From positions 16,120,001 through 16,184,000 of the forward strand of contig CM075941.1 in the NCBI GenBank assembly GCA_038030265.1: a stretch of DNA of 64,000 nucleotides, given 5' to 3'. Shown here one piece after another: positions 22,276-33,700 of this stretch. Made by a program: the position numbers and the translations under genes. The notes beneath the pieces were generated by a model. It was not told where the DNA came from, did no database searches, and saw only the letters and a list, made by a program, of their open reading frames with translations. The stretch is from Corythucha ciliata (Eukaryota; Arthropoda; Insecta; Hemiptera; Tingidae). Positions within the stretch are counted from its first letter, which is position 1. Every line of letters starts with the position of its first letter.

Positions 22276-25200
22276 GGTCCTGAATGTTACTCTGGCCAGC
22301 CAGTTTTTGGCCAGTAGTGTCAGAGATTGGAAAGTCATGTCAGAAACATCAATGTCTGACCATAGGCTGATTTCGTTTGAGGTCGAATTTCCTAGGGTCA
22401 GAAGTACAGCTTATCGGAATCCCAAGAACGCGGATTGGGAGGTCTTTAAAGAACATCGTGAACAGGAGTTGTCTGAGATGGACCTTGACATTCAGTGCCA
22501 AGCCGACCTTGATAGGGCGGTGGAGGCGATCAATTCAGCGGTCCTCAGTGCGTACGAGGAAAGCTGTCCTGTTATGGTGAAGAAGGGGAACAGGGAAGTC
22601 CCTTGGTGGAACAATGAGCTGGAGACGCTCAGAAGAGAAACGAGGAGGCTTTACAATAGGGCCAGATCACGTGAGGAGTGGGAGGCTTATAGGCGCCCCT
22701 CACGGAGTTTAACAAGGCCCTTAGGAAAGCAAAGCGGGCCACGTGGAGGACCCTCTGTGAGGCGATAGAGGATATGTCCGTTATGGGCAGACTGCAGAGG
22801 GTCCTGTCCAAAGAGAGCCCGGGCCAAATTGGTATAATCAAAAAGGCAGATGGGGCGTATACCGAGAGCGCTAAAGAGATCCTGGAGGTCCTCCTGCGAA
22901 GTCATTTCCCTGATTCCAGGGATGCAGGGGCCTCAGATGTTCAGGGCGAAGTGGTGGCGGACTGCCGGCCAACAAATGCAATTTGGAGCGCATCGGGGAG
23001 ATTGTTTACGCCCGCGAAAATTAAATGGGCTATCGGCTCATTTAAGCCCTATAAGTCCCCTGGGCCGGACGGGATATTCCCGGTCATGCTACAGCGTGGC
23101 CTGGAGGTCCTGGAGCCACGCCTCAGAAGGATATTTGGGGCGAGCTATGCATTATCGTATACACCGAAGGCATAGAGGGAGGTCAGGGTTGTGTTCATTC
23201 CTAAGCCGGGAGCAAACTCCTCGGCCCAGGCAAAGGCGTACCGACCCATAAGCCTCACGTCCTTCCTCCTTAAAACAATGGAAAAGGTAATTGGCCTGGA
23301 TATCAAGGACGGTTATCTTAAAACTAAACCAATCCAGAGGGGGCAGCATGCCTACCAGGCGGGCAAATCTACTGAGACCGCTCTAAACGAACTGGTGGGT
23401 AACGTTGAAAAATCTCTGGAGGCGAAAGGAACGTCGCTGGGCTGCTTCCTGGACATAGGTGGTGCTTTTGATAACACCACCTATGATTCTATGGAGGCTG
23501 CAGTAAGGAGCAGATGTGTTGATCCATCTTCAGTGATATGGATCAAGGGGATGCTGGAATGCCGCGTCGTGACTTCGGAGCTGGGAGGGGAGACTGTTTC
23601 CGTGTTGCCCTCAAGGGGATGTCCTCAGGGGGTTGTGCTCTCTCCCTTGCTCTGGTTGCTCGTGGTGGACGAGCTTCTCGCTACCCTAAAGGAACAGGGT
23701 TATGAGGTAGTGGGTTACGCGGCTGACCTTGCGATTCTAGTTAGGGGCAAATTTGATGATACCATATCCAATAGGATGCAGAGTGCCCTTAACATAGTGC
23801 AGCGATGTTGCAGCAGGCATGGTCTCAGGGTTAACCCTGAGAAGACCACCCTTGTTGCGTTTACCAGGCGGAGAAAGCTGGCATTAAAGGTAGTTCGACT
23901 GAATGGAGAAGTGTTGAAAGTAGGAAAATAAGTCAAGTACCTTGGAGTTACCCTGGATCAGGGGCTCAAATGGACCTCGCATATCAAGAGGGTGCTGAAT
24001 AAGGCCACGTTCGCAATGTGGGCTGGTTGGAAAATGTTTGGCAAGACATGGGGTTCAAAGTCAAAAATGGTGTTGTGGCCGTACACAGCCATTGTTAGGC
24101 CTATCGTCACCTATGGCTCACTCCTATGGTGGCAGAGAACGAAACAAGGGACAGTCCAGGCCTTTCTGAGTAAGTTGCAGCGCCAGGCCTGTCTTGGAGT
24201 AACGGTGCTATGCACTCGTGCCCGACGGCGGCCATTGAGGTGTTATTGGACATGCCTCCCATGCACTTTTATGCGCAGGTGACCGCATATATGGCGGCGG
24301 TGAGACTGCTGCGGGCGGAGCACGTGAAGCGGGGTGTCCAGGTTGGGCAGTTGCGAGTTCTGGAGGAAGTTGCATGTAGTGAGGCGGCTGAAGTCGTTAC
24401 GGATATCATGCACGTGAGGATGGATTTTGAAAAACCCTTTAAGGTCGATATAGGCAACCGCGACCTTTGGGATAAGGGTTTCCCGAGGTTTAAGCCCGGC
24501 ACGCAAGTATGGTATACTGATCGATCTGTGAAGGATGGGGGTGCTGGCATTGGGGTCTTTGTCCCCAGGCTTCAGCATTGGGAGTCCCTTGGGACGCCCG
24601 CCACCATCTTTCAGGCGGAGATCTATGCTATAGAAGCCTGTGCACGGAAGATTAGTGAGAGGGGTCTTCGGAAAGCGGAGATCTTCATCCTGTCTGACAG
24701 CCAGGCGGCTGTTAAGCCCTAGGCTCAAGTGTCGTGAATTCGAAGCTAGTTTGGGGATGTCTTGAAGCCCTCAGGCCTGTGGCAACGGCAAACAGCCTTA
24801 CTTTGATGTGGGTGCCGGGTCACAAGGGGTTTGAGGGGAATGAAATGGCTGATTAACTCGCGAAGAGAGGATCGGAGATGCCTTACGTGGGCCCGGAGCC
24901 AAGTCTCGGGGTCACGAAGTCCTTCACGAAGCGGCAGGTGCAGGCGTGGTTGGACGAGAGGCATCGTGAACACTGGGTTAGACTACCAGGTCTCAGGCAG
25001 GCCAAGCTCTTTGTCATTCCAAAGGGACGATCGGAGAAGGGCCTGATCTCTCTGAGCCGGGGAGACCTTAGGATCTTGGTAGGACTGCTAACGGGACATT
25101 GTGCCCTTCGATATACACTCGGACTAATGGAGAAGTCTGACATGGACATTTGCAGATTTTGCGACTTGGCCGTGGAAACAGCAGTGCACGTACTGTGGGA

Positions 25201-25488
25201 GTGCGAGGCTCTGGGGCGGTTACGCTTTCACCATCTTGGAAATGATATACTTCAACCGGAAGACATCTCCAGGATGGCTACGGGGAACATCCTCAACTTC
25301 GTTAAGGAGTGGTGGTGGAGGACGCTTGAAAGCTAGCGTCTTTCTTGGCAGGGCAACCTGAGGGGACACCACAATAGATCTCGTAGGTCGAGTTTGGTAG
25401 TAGATAGTTTCTTCTGGGCTTCCCTCTCTGTTTAACAAAAAAAAAAAAAAATAAAAAAAAAAAAAAAAAAAAAAAAAATAAAAAAAAT
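22276..25488 (+). mobile_element. 5'-truncated LINE (non-LTR retrotransposon, I/LOA-like with RNase H)
   Basis: The element begins abruptly inside the endonuclease domain, continues through reverse transcriptase, RNase H and a C-terminal CCHC-like motif, and ends in an A-rich tail at about 25437-25488. Severe 5' truncation plus a 3' poly(A) tail is the usual product of target-primed reverse transcription. An RNase H domain after the RT is known for I, LOA and related clades, which is the basis of the tentative clade call. No target-site duplication could be recognised. Confidence 0.9.
22277..25336 (+). pseudogene. Broken LINE ORF2 (endonuclease tail, RT, RNase H, zinc knuckle)
   Basis: Pieces in order: the end of an APE-like endonuclease with SDHR at about 22360; a linker with WWN; the RT domain (about 22960-23930) with a YRPISLTS block, FLDIGGAFDN motif A and a CPQG block; the RT thumb (23940-24200); RNase H with YTD (about 24512), AEIYAIE and SDSQAA; WVPGHKGFEGNEMAD (about 24810-24853); and CRFC..H..C (about 25150-25205). 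Damage: frame changes near 22690, 24205 and 24715; stops at 23173 (TAG), 23929 (TAA) and 24854 (TAA). The catalytic YADD box reads YAAD, losing a metal-binding Asp, and YTDGS reads YTDRS. The copy cannot be active. Confidence 0.9.
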
Positions 25489-25489
25489 T

Positions 25490-26200
25490 AAGCAGATCTA
25501 TTCACTCAATGGACAAATTTATTGGCCATCAATTTGCTGAAATTGGCAAGAAAACTGAAATTGGCCAGAAAGTCGCTGAATCGTAACATTGGAGCCGAGT
25601 CGCCACACCTGATTGCCACATTCGTGGCTAAAAAGTAAAAACTGGGAAATTGCGAAGTTCAAGCCAAAATTGACCAGCGAATTAGGAATTTTCTGGTATT
25701 TACTTTCGTGAAATGGCGAGCTCCGGGCGCTGAGCCCAGTCTATACTATACATCCATGCTTCAGGAACAGGAGTTCTTTCTGTATTACACGTGCATTGTG
25801 ACCGCTATTCCAGTGGCGGATCTTTGATTTTATCTTGGGAGGGGTTCCGACCTCTTTCTTTTGTTTCCATGCTCCCCTCCCCCCTCACCTCAACGGATAC
25901 TACTACTTTTTGTGATACACTTCAATGTTCTTTTAGGAAATGAAGTATCTGACACAAATGATTTGAGTCCAAAATGAGCACAGATTTGTGTTCCTTCACG
26001 TCCATGCTCTTAAAACCACGAAAAAAGTTGTTTTACAACACAACCCGCATCCGGTATTATGTCCCAGGGATCATCGTGAATTTACCCCACGAAAACTGAC
26101 CGATTACAATGAAAAACTGAACATTTTGCTCCTAAAAGATCAAATAAACTTAAAATTCCGCCCAAAAAACGAATTTTCCCTATCAGAAAACATTGCAATT
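25490..26200. other. Non-coding sequence with weak family C traces
   Basis: 25530-25740 has words such as GAAATTGGC, TTGCGAAGTTC and GTGAAATGGCGAGC that recall family C. The rest shows nothing recognisable. Confidence 0.35.
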
Positions 26201-26430
26201 TTTTGCAAAGAGGTTTCTCGGGTAAAAATTTACAAAAACGTTAATTCGTTGCTAAAATCAAGAAAAAGCTCTTACTCAAGGCTAAAAAAGGGAAAAATCA
26301 TTAATTCTTAGAAAAAATTGTGAAAATCGCTCATTATTCGCGGATAAAATTGAGAAATGCATGAATTCACGAAAAAGCTCATTCGCAGCAGAAATTGAGA
26401 GAAATAGTCGCAAAATTGCACCATTTTGAT
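26200..26430 (+). repeat. Family B units
   Basis: AACGTTAATTCGTTGCTAAA, AAATCATTAATTC and CGGATAAAATTGAGAAA follow each other at about 30-40 bp spacing, then the sequence passes directly into a family C array. Confidence 0.55.
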
Positions 26431-27190
26431 CTAAATATCTGTGAAATTAATGTAAGCTTTGGGGACTAAATATCCAGGATTTGCAATTTTTCTGTGTTTT
26501 TTCCCCATAGAGTCCGGGCTAGCCTCTCATGACAACGCTCTGACAAAACCAGCAAAATTGTAACATTTTGTGGGCAAATATTAGCGAAAATAGGAGCTTC
26601 CTGTTCGAAAATGACGATACTACACGTTTCACATCTCAATTTCGCGAATTTACAAGTTTCGTGGACTTCTTTACTTTTTTTGCAGAGATGCCAGGCAATG
26701 ACTGCGCTAAAATTTCAGTAAATATTAGCCACGAAATTGCGCCGCTCGGAGTCAAAAACTGCGAAATTGAAAGTTTCGGGTCTGAATATCCACGAAATTG
26801 CTAGTTACCGGTTTTTATTTTATCAAAATTGCAAGTTCTTCTATTCAATTTCGCGAATTTGAAGGTTTCGGGGATTTTTTTTTTTTTTTTACCCGATGTG
26901 AGCCGCCCATTTTTCAGGTAAATCTCTGTGAAATTGGACGTTTCCTGGTCATTTAAGCAGCTGGCTTCCTGGCTTTAATTAAGCAAGTTTCACGGCTCAA
27001 TTCAAGCGAAATTACGTAAGTTTGAGGGACTTCCTTATTTAGTGAGCCCGGTGGCTTGCCCCGACTGCGTCCAAAGGCTCACGAATAGCGGTTTATTTGT
27101 CCAAAATCGAGCAAAATTACGAGTTCCCTGGCTGAATATCCGTGAAATTTAAAGTTTCGGGTCTTTATTTAAGCTTAAAATTTCAAGTTT
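26430..27190 (+). repeat. Family C array, second locus
   Basis: CGCGAATTTACAAGTTTCG, CACGAAATTGCTAG and GTGAAATTTAAAGTTTCGGG units are interrupted by modules near 26505-26550, 26670-26710, 26885-26915 and 27045-27085. The last contains GCCCCGACTGCGTCCAAAGGC, matching GGCCCCGACTGCGC and CTGCACCCAAAGCC in the 8.5-9.5 kb array. Confidence 0.65.
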
Positions 27191-27640
27191 GAGTGTATTT
27201 GGAACGTTTTCGGGAAGATTTTTATTCGAGAGATTCACGAGCCAATTTTTTGATTTTTTTCTGTGTTGTCTTTTCTGTTAGTTTCGATGCGATTTTCATG
27301 TATACATATACTATTTTACGGGCATTTGACCTGTTTTCTAAATTATTTAATGTCGAATCCTGTTCAAACGTATGCCATATTACATAATATTGCCTACGTC
27401 AAGGGCGTCGCCACTGTCCTTGTCACTCTCTTATACGTGGTAGGGGCGAGAGAGGCGGACGGCCCTGGCCTTCAGAAGCCGAGAATTTTTTTTTAGCCGC
27501 TCGCACTCTTTTTCACGTGTCTGACTGTTCCATGAGCATAAAACATAATAATCCTCATTCTTCCTTTTTTATGCTTATCTGGGGCCCACTGACACGGCCC
27601 TATCCGACCTCGTCCCAAAGCAGTCCCAGTTCGTGACTCA
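27191..27640. other. Unique non-coding sequence
   Basis: Nothing recognised between the family C and family B blocks. Confidence 0.4.
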
Positions 27641-28680
27641 GACTGAGAATAAACGTCAATTCGTGGCAAAGTGAAAGCATAATCGTAAAATTAATAGCTA
27701 ATATTAAGAAAAATGTTAATTCGTTGATGAAATTGGAGAAAATTGCTCATCAGCGACTAAAATCAGGAAAAAAAACAAAAAACAAATTCACTGCAAAAAT
27801 TGAGAAAAATCGCTAATGGGGAACTTGCACATTTTTCAAGCTCCGGTGTTTCTTGAAGAGGGCTCTTCCACAATGCTATTGCTCACACTAAACATTGAAA
27901 TCAATCAAGGATTTTTTTAGAGTGAATTTTTAAAAATTTTGAGTGGGTATTTGACAACATCAAAGCCTCTTTAATGAAATGATTAGTGTGAGGAAGAGGG
28001 GGGTAAGACACATTTTCAGGGGGACCATTTAGCACCAATCGGGCTGCAACTACCGTTGATATTCTTCTGTCCATATGCCAATTCACCGGTATACTTTTCT
28101 CCCGAATCGGACATTCATGCAAGTTCCCAATTCGCGGCTAAAATGGAGAAGAAGCGCTAAAGTGAGGAAAAAAACGATAATTCACTGTTAAGAAATAGAA
28201 TGGAGAAAACGTCAGTTCACGACTTTCTGGCGGAAAGTGAAGAAAATCGCTAATCCACGAATCGATCAGAAAATGGGGGAAAACTCTGATTCACGGCTGA
28301 AATGAAGAAAAATCGATAATTAGCAGCTAAAATTAGAACGCCAATTCACAACTAAAATCGAAAAAAATTGCTAATTAGCGGGTTCCATTGAGAAAATGGC
28401 AAGTAGCGGTTTCCGGAGGCAACTTTTCGCTAGAATTAGGAAAAACGCTAAATTTACGACAAAAAAATGGAATTAAAATTGAGAAAAATCGGTAATTCAC
28501 CGTTAAAATGGAGTAAAGGGTGAGATCCCTGTTAAAATGAAGACAAATCGCTTTATTCGCGGCTGCTGAAATATAGACAAATCGCTAATTCACCGACGTA
28601 GAAAAAGCGCTGAAGGTTGGGAAAAACGCTAATTCGCGGTTAGGGGTTAGAATGGAGAAAACATAAAATCGCGGTGGCTG
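27640..28680 (+). repeat. Family B array, third locus, split by a MITE-like insertion
   Basis: Units of the GCTAATTCGCGGCTAAAATTG, GAGAAAA type run on both sides of an insertion at 27818-28128. The hallmark GGTTTCCGGAGGCAACTTTTCG occurs at about 28408-28429. The array closes with the CGCCCGGGGG module. Confidence 0.7.
27818..28128. mobile_element. MITE-like insertion with GGGAACTTGCA inverted ends
   Basis: The left end GGGAACTTGCA (27819-27829) and right end TGCAAGTTCCC (28118-28128) are perfect inverted repeats of 11 bp. AAT occurs on both outer sides (27815-27817 and 28129-28131), and removing the insert plus one AAT restores a family B unit, CGCTAATTCGCGG. About 311 bp with no coding potential. 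A 3-bp duplication is compatible with PIF/Harbinger-type elements, but this class call is only a suggestion. Confidence 0.75.
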
Positions 28681-28725
28681 AGTGAGAGATTCGCCCGGGG
28701 GCGTCAAATGTCAATAACTAGCACT
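28681..28725 (+). repeat. Family B terminal module, locus 3
   Basis: GAGATTCGCCCGGGGGCGTC followed by AAATG and AGCACTG closes the third family B array exactly as at 3.81 kb and, on the minus strand, 10.26 kb. Confidence 0.6.
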
Positions 28726-30274
28726 GAATAAGCGTTATACGGAACTTGAAAATTGCAAGGGACTTACAATCAGGCAATCCGGCCCGTTGCACCCTACGCC
28801 GCCGCATGCCAATTGCATGGAAAATATTTCACACTTCATGAAACTGCACATTTTTTAGTATCACGGCTCAGGGAAGCCGGACATTGAACGGAGTGTTCGA
28901 TCAGACAAAACGTTGAAGGGATCAACTCTGTGATTTCGCTGAAGGGACCAGTTTTTTTTTAGTGTTTTGATTTGAGCCAAACCGCTTATAATGATTCAAT
29001 ACAGTAATTACATTTCGTTCAAACAACTGCCTGCCTCATTAACGCCGTTAATTTATCCTTCCCGCCGCCTTTTATAAAACGGTTTTGTCTTTATGGAACG
29101 CGAATAAGTCAAGTCGAGGGTGCTGAACCAACCGGACAAGGGTGCTGTGCGGGTTTTAAGCGTTCTCCATCACTCGGAGGCGTCGCTTTTTGTATTTCAA
29201 TTTATTTCGAGGGGATTAAATGACCAAATTGGTTAAATTCTGTGCTATTTAACCCCTCTCGAATTCCATTACTCCATCACTTTAGATCCAGCAGCTGAGC
29301 TGACGGATCGTTTCAGGAGGATTTTGACATCTTCGGTTCACCTTCTGATAGTGAGGGGGGGGGGGCGAAATAATTTCGCTATCGCCACTGTAACAGTTTG
29401 TATTCGATATGAACAATTATTCTACAAAATACAGAATTTTCGCCTTTCTTCCGTTTTCAGTTAAATAAATCTGTTTTTTTTTTTTTTTATTTAGAAAAAG
29501 GTAAAGATGTTCGATGACGTATTGCACAAGTTAAATTATTGAGCAGCGCTACTCAAGACAAAAACAAAATCAAATAACAAAATTTAAATATGAAATTATT
29601 AACAAGAAACTTTCGCTTCACTCACTTTTTTTAGGCATTGCACTTCCTTTTTTCGTTTTTAAAATACAAAATTCCACTTAAAAAACATAAATAAACCAAA
29701 ACATTTTAGTTTGAGTCTCTCTTTCTTTGTAGACAACTTTTACTTCCATCACAGAAGAGACAAGAGATGAAAAATGACGCAGCAAGGGATAGGTAACTGT
29801 CGCACTGTCGTTGCCAATCTCTGGCCGCATCGAATAACAATAAATAACAAGGGGAGAAAAAAAACTCATTTTATCATGCCTGATATGTTGAAGAGTATTT
29901 AGAGTAATTTTTGTGGTTTACGAACGCATGCTTTACGAGATTCTTTCGATACAAAATAACAACAACAAAAATGATGAGATCAATTTTTTAAAAATTATTT
30001 ACAATATTTCAGATCTCTCGTTAGTCCATTGTTTTTTAAGCAATTTTGGGTGTAGCGAGGAAGCTATACGGCTAAATTTTGGGCAGACTGGTAATGCTCG
30101 ATAAGCATGCGTGCCGACATTGTTTAGGCCCCCCTTTAAAACTGATTTTTTGTGTGTTAAAAGCCAAGATTAAATTTAGCGATTTTTTAATACTGACGTT
30201 TTAAATAAATTATTTACATTTTTGTAAAAATTGTACATACGACAATGGAACAAAATGACAAATTAATTGAGACG
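28726..30274. other. Intergenic sequence, 3' flank of trh
   Basis: No gene was recognised. An imperfect inverted repeat (TCGAGGGGATTAAAT against ATTTAACCCCTCTCGA) lies at about 29207-29264. T runs occur at 28946-28956 and 29474-29489, and a G run at about 29356-29366. Confidence 0.4.
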
Positions 30275-30280
30275 TTTATT
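30275..30280 (-). promoter_or_regulatory. Candidate polyadenylation signal of trh
   Basis: AATAAA on the minus strand, 47 nt beyond the trh stop codon. It would give a very short 3' UTR, so a more distal signal may be used. Confidence 0.3.
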
Positions 30281-30326
30281 TGTTTAATTATCTACAATAT
30301 TTTTATACAATGAATGTACAGGAAGG

Positions 30327-30758
30327 CTATGAGGGGGCTGTGTACCAGTTGGGGGACGCCGCGTTTGGCTTGTTGTACAGGTGGAAAGGGGGTGGGTGTG
30401 GATTCGAGGGATAGAACTGGGGTTGATGGTCGAGGGCGGTCGGTGTCCCTGGGTAGTGATCGAGACTTGTGGGCGGTGGGTAGGGTTGGGGTTTTAAGGG
30501 TAACGGTTGAGCGGGTCCGTCTAGATAGGGTCGACTGAGGACGTCGTGGTGAGTTGCTGTGCCGTAGGCCGCTGCCGCTGCTGAGGAACCGTCGAATCCA
30601 GCGGCGGCGGCGGCAGCGGCTGCAGCAGCGGCCGCTGCCGCTGCGGCGTGCATTGCCGACGGTTGTTGGACTTTGTCACGTGGAGAGACGGAACTGGGGG
30701 GCGTCATGGCGGTGTGATAGTCGACGGAGTAGTTGGAGTAGAGAGATCCTCCGTACTC
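30327..30758 (-). CDS. trh: trh coding exon 12: C-terminus with polyalanine tract, stop
   Basis: Starts [20 protein letters not shown], then PSSVSPRD, an uninterrupted run of about 16 alanines, a shorter five-alanine run, a Pro/His-rich region and FHLYNKP before WYTAPS and a TAG stop at 30327-30329. The alanine tract uses mixed GCC, GCT and GCG codons, so it is not a pure trinucleotide repeat. Confidence 0.95.
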   Translation of the reverse strand, partial: EYGGSLYSNYSVDYHTAMTPPSSVSPRDKVQQPSAMHAAAAAAAAAAAAAAAAGFDGSSAAAAAYGTATHHDVLSRPYLDGPAQPLPLKPQPYPPPTSLDHYPGTPTALDHQPQFYPSNPHPPPFHLYNKPNAASPNWYTAPS

Positions 30759-33700
30759 CTGTAGAATTGGATAAAATTATTTAAATTATAAATAATTCCA
30801 ACTGAACAAAAAACGAAATCAAACTCACCTGATAAGACCCTTCAGATCCAGGAGGGGTCGGCAGGGGACCCATTTCTCCGCCATAATATCCACCACCCGT
30901 CGGCCTGGACGACACGTTCGCCCGTATGACGCTCTCTCGATTCGCATACAACTGCCTCAGTAGAGTCGACGCGGGTAATGAAGTGGCTCCAGGCTGTTGG
31001 TTCAAAGCTCCGATCCATTGAATCGTGCTCCGCTGTTGTTGAGCCTTCAGCAAAGCGTCCGTACTGAAGTCCGTGTGCGACTGTTGAGTCGCCTTGTCGG
31101 GCGGTGGCAAATGTTTCGACATAGCGGCCTCCAGCTCTTTGACCGTGCCACCACCTGGCCCACCGTCACTGTCCACTTCACCCGCTCCTTTTGGACTACC
31201 GACAAGAACGGACGACTGACACGACGAACTGGCCGGACTCAGAACAGGATAACGTTTTCGAGCCGTACTCGTCGCGTCCTCCTCTGAACTGCAAGAGCTC
31301 TCCTCCTCGCCCTTTCTTTTGACTCCGCGGCGTTCCGTCGCTGTTGTCTTCTTGGCGGTTGTTCGTGACAAAGCGTTATTTATCTAAATAATCAACAAAA
31401 CGTCATTCCAGAATAATTCTAAATTCCTACAAAATGTCCCACCTGTTGGTGCTCCGCAGGATGAATATGCTCCATCAGCCCTCGGCTTCTCTGTTCGCCC
31501 TGAATGTCCGGAGACTCATCTTCCATGTCCCCCGACCCTAAATGCCTTTCCGGCAGTCTTCCTCCTCCCGAGCCTCTTCCCTCTGTAAAAACACAATAAT
31601 TTTATAAATATTTTTTACAGCAACAGTAGAAAGTGTATGTATGTATACTGTCTCCCCTGTAGTACACAGAATAACAAATCGACATCCATTGATGAATGAT
31701 TTTAAAGATAAAAAAAACCCTTGGCTAGCAGTAGGAAGAGGGGGGCGGGTCATGCTTTTAAGGAGAAAAGAGCTTTTTTCAGTGAGTCATGCCCCTCAAG
31801 AGGACTTATAAACAAGCGGACGAATTAACATGTGGAATAGAGTTGCTACAAGGAGACGTGGTGAGGAGGGGGTCTCCTTATCTGGGCCAAACTTCATGAA
31901 AGTTAATGCTCTTGTCCATTTACTGGTCAGGAAATTGAGGGTGTGCCCCCTCCCTCCCTTCAAATCACCCCTCTCATTCTTTTCTGCCTTGGGGATAGCT
32001 CTATTCCAATTGTAAAGAAAACCCCTCCACCACCCCACTCATGCTTTTCCAATTCAGCAACCCCGTTGACCTTATCACCCCCACCTTTTTTTTTTGGACT
32101 CGTTGCCGGGTGGCAAGGGATGGAAAAATTTTGTTTCAGCAGCTGATAGTCGAATTAATACGCGAATGCTTAGACGACTCCACTCTCAGTCAAACGATTA
32201 GACACTACAGTGCGACTCCACGTCGTGATTTCAATTTCTTCGGCAGTTATCACGCTAACAAGCGAGCGAGCGATAATGAGCCAACCCCCCACGAAATTGT
32301 CTTCTTTAACGAACCACCACCGCGAAGTTGATTTTGGAAAGAGCCCAACCCCGCAAATTTAGTTTCTGAAACAGCCTAATCCACAAATTTTGCGGTTTGA
32401 AGGAACTACATAAATCTGCTTGGCTAAGGCCCGCCGCACACACGTGAGCCACTCAAGCTCAGAAAACAGTTGAAAATGGATATTCTTTTAACTGTGTTTT
32501 GAGCTTGGGTGACCCACGTGTGGGCTCAATTTTCGGCGGGCCTAAAAGGCGGTGGGCGCGACTCTACCGATATTCCAGGCAGAGATATTTCTTGACCCTC
32601 AGCTGGGCTTCGATGAGCCAATTTTTCGTGAGAGCCAAACCAGCGTAATCGGTTGTTTTTGAAGAGATAAAACCCTCGAAATTCGACTTTTTGCCGGGAT
32701 AACCTCCCAAAAACGGCTTTTATTAGTAAATAACGCCCCCCAAATTTATTTTGAAAAAACCAATCCCACTTTAGCTTGTGGAACATTGAAAAAATCTATA
32801 AGAATTTTGGGATTTGAAAAAGCCAAGCCCATTAAATTATTCATTTGTTTCAAGAGACAAAATTGGGTTTCTGACGGTGCAAAATCCACAAAATTCAGCT
32901 TTTGAATTAGCCATATCGACGAAAAATAATGTTAAAAGGTTCGAAATTGAGATTTAGGAGGTAACTCCTGTAAAATTCGTTTTTCGAGAGAACTAAACTC
33001 CAGAAATTTTCTGTTTCGAGTGAGCCAATGCCACGAAATGATTTTTAAACGATAAAAATCACTGAAATTTGTTCTTTGAGTGAGTTTGCAAAAGACACAT
33101 CGGTCAATTTAAAGAAGCGAAACCCACAACACCCCCCACGGAATTTAAACGAGCAAAACTTGAAATTGGGTTTCCTATTCACCAAAACCCACGGCATCGG
33201 CCATTTTATACAACAAAACTCGCGAAAATGAATTTTAAAATGGCTAAGCGGTAAGAAGGATAAGAAGTTGTGCTTTCAAAGAAGCAAAAATTTGTTTTCT
33301 TCGCGAGCCAAACCGCCGAAATTGGTTTCAGTCACAGAGAGCCCAATTCGCGAAAATGGTCATTTTAAATACAGTTATACCCACAAAATTTGTCTTTCTA
33401 TGAGGCAAACATCGAAAAAGTTGTTTTTTCAAAGACCCCCAACCCACAAAATTGGGTTTTCTTTCAGCCAAGTTTACGAAAACGATCATTTTATATAACC
33501 GTAACATTAACTTTTTAAGGAGCAAGCCTTACAAAAATTTTTTTTTTTTTTCAAGACCCGATCCACGAAATTGTATATTTAAAAGAGCCAACCCTGCGAA
33601 ATTTGTGTTTTCAAATACTTTAATGCCCGTATTTATGAACGTTCCTTCACATCAAGGAACCCTTGAAATTCATTAGAACAGATGTTTTAATTGTTGTCAA

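Noticed and set aside
22276..25488. An active LINE or a host reverse-transcriptase gene
   Set aside because: Frameshifts, in-frame stops, loss of the catalytic Asp, 5' truncation and a poly(A) tail show a dead retrotransposon copy.
30314..31287. Plus-strand open frames over the trh 3' exons
   Set aside because: They are antisense to confidently identified trh coding sequence and are shadows of its GC-rich codons.
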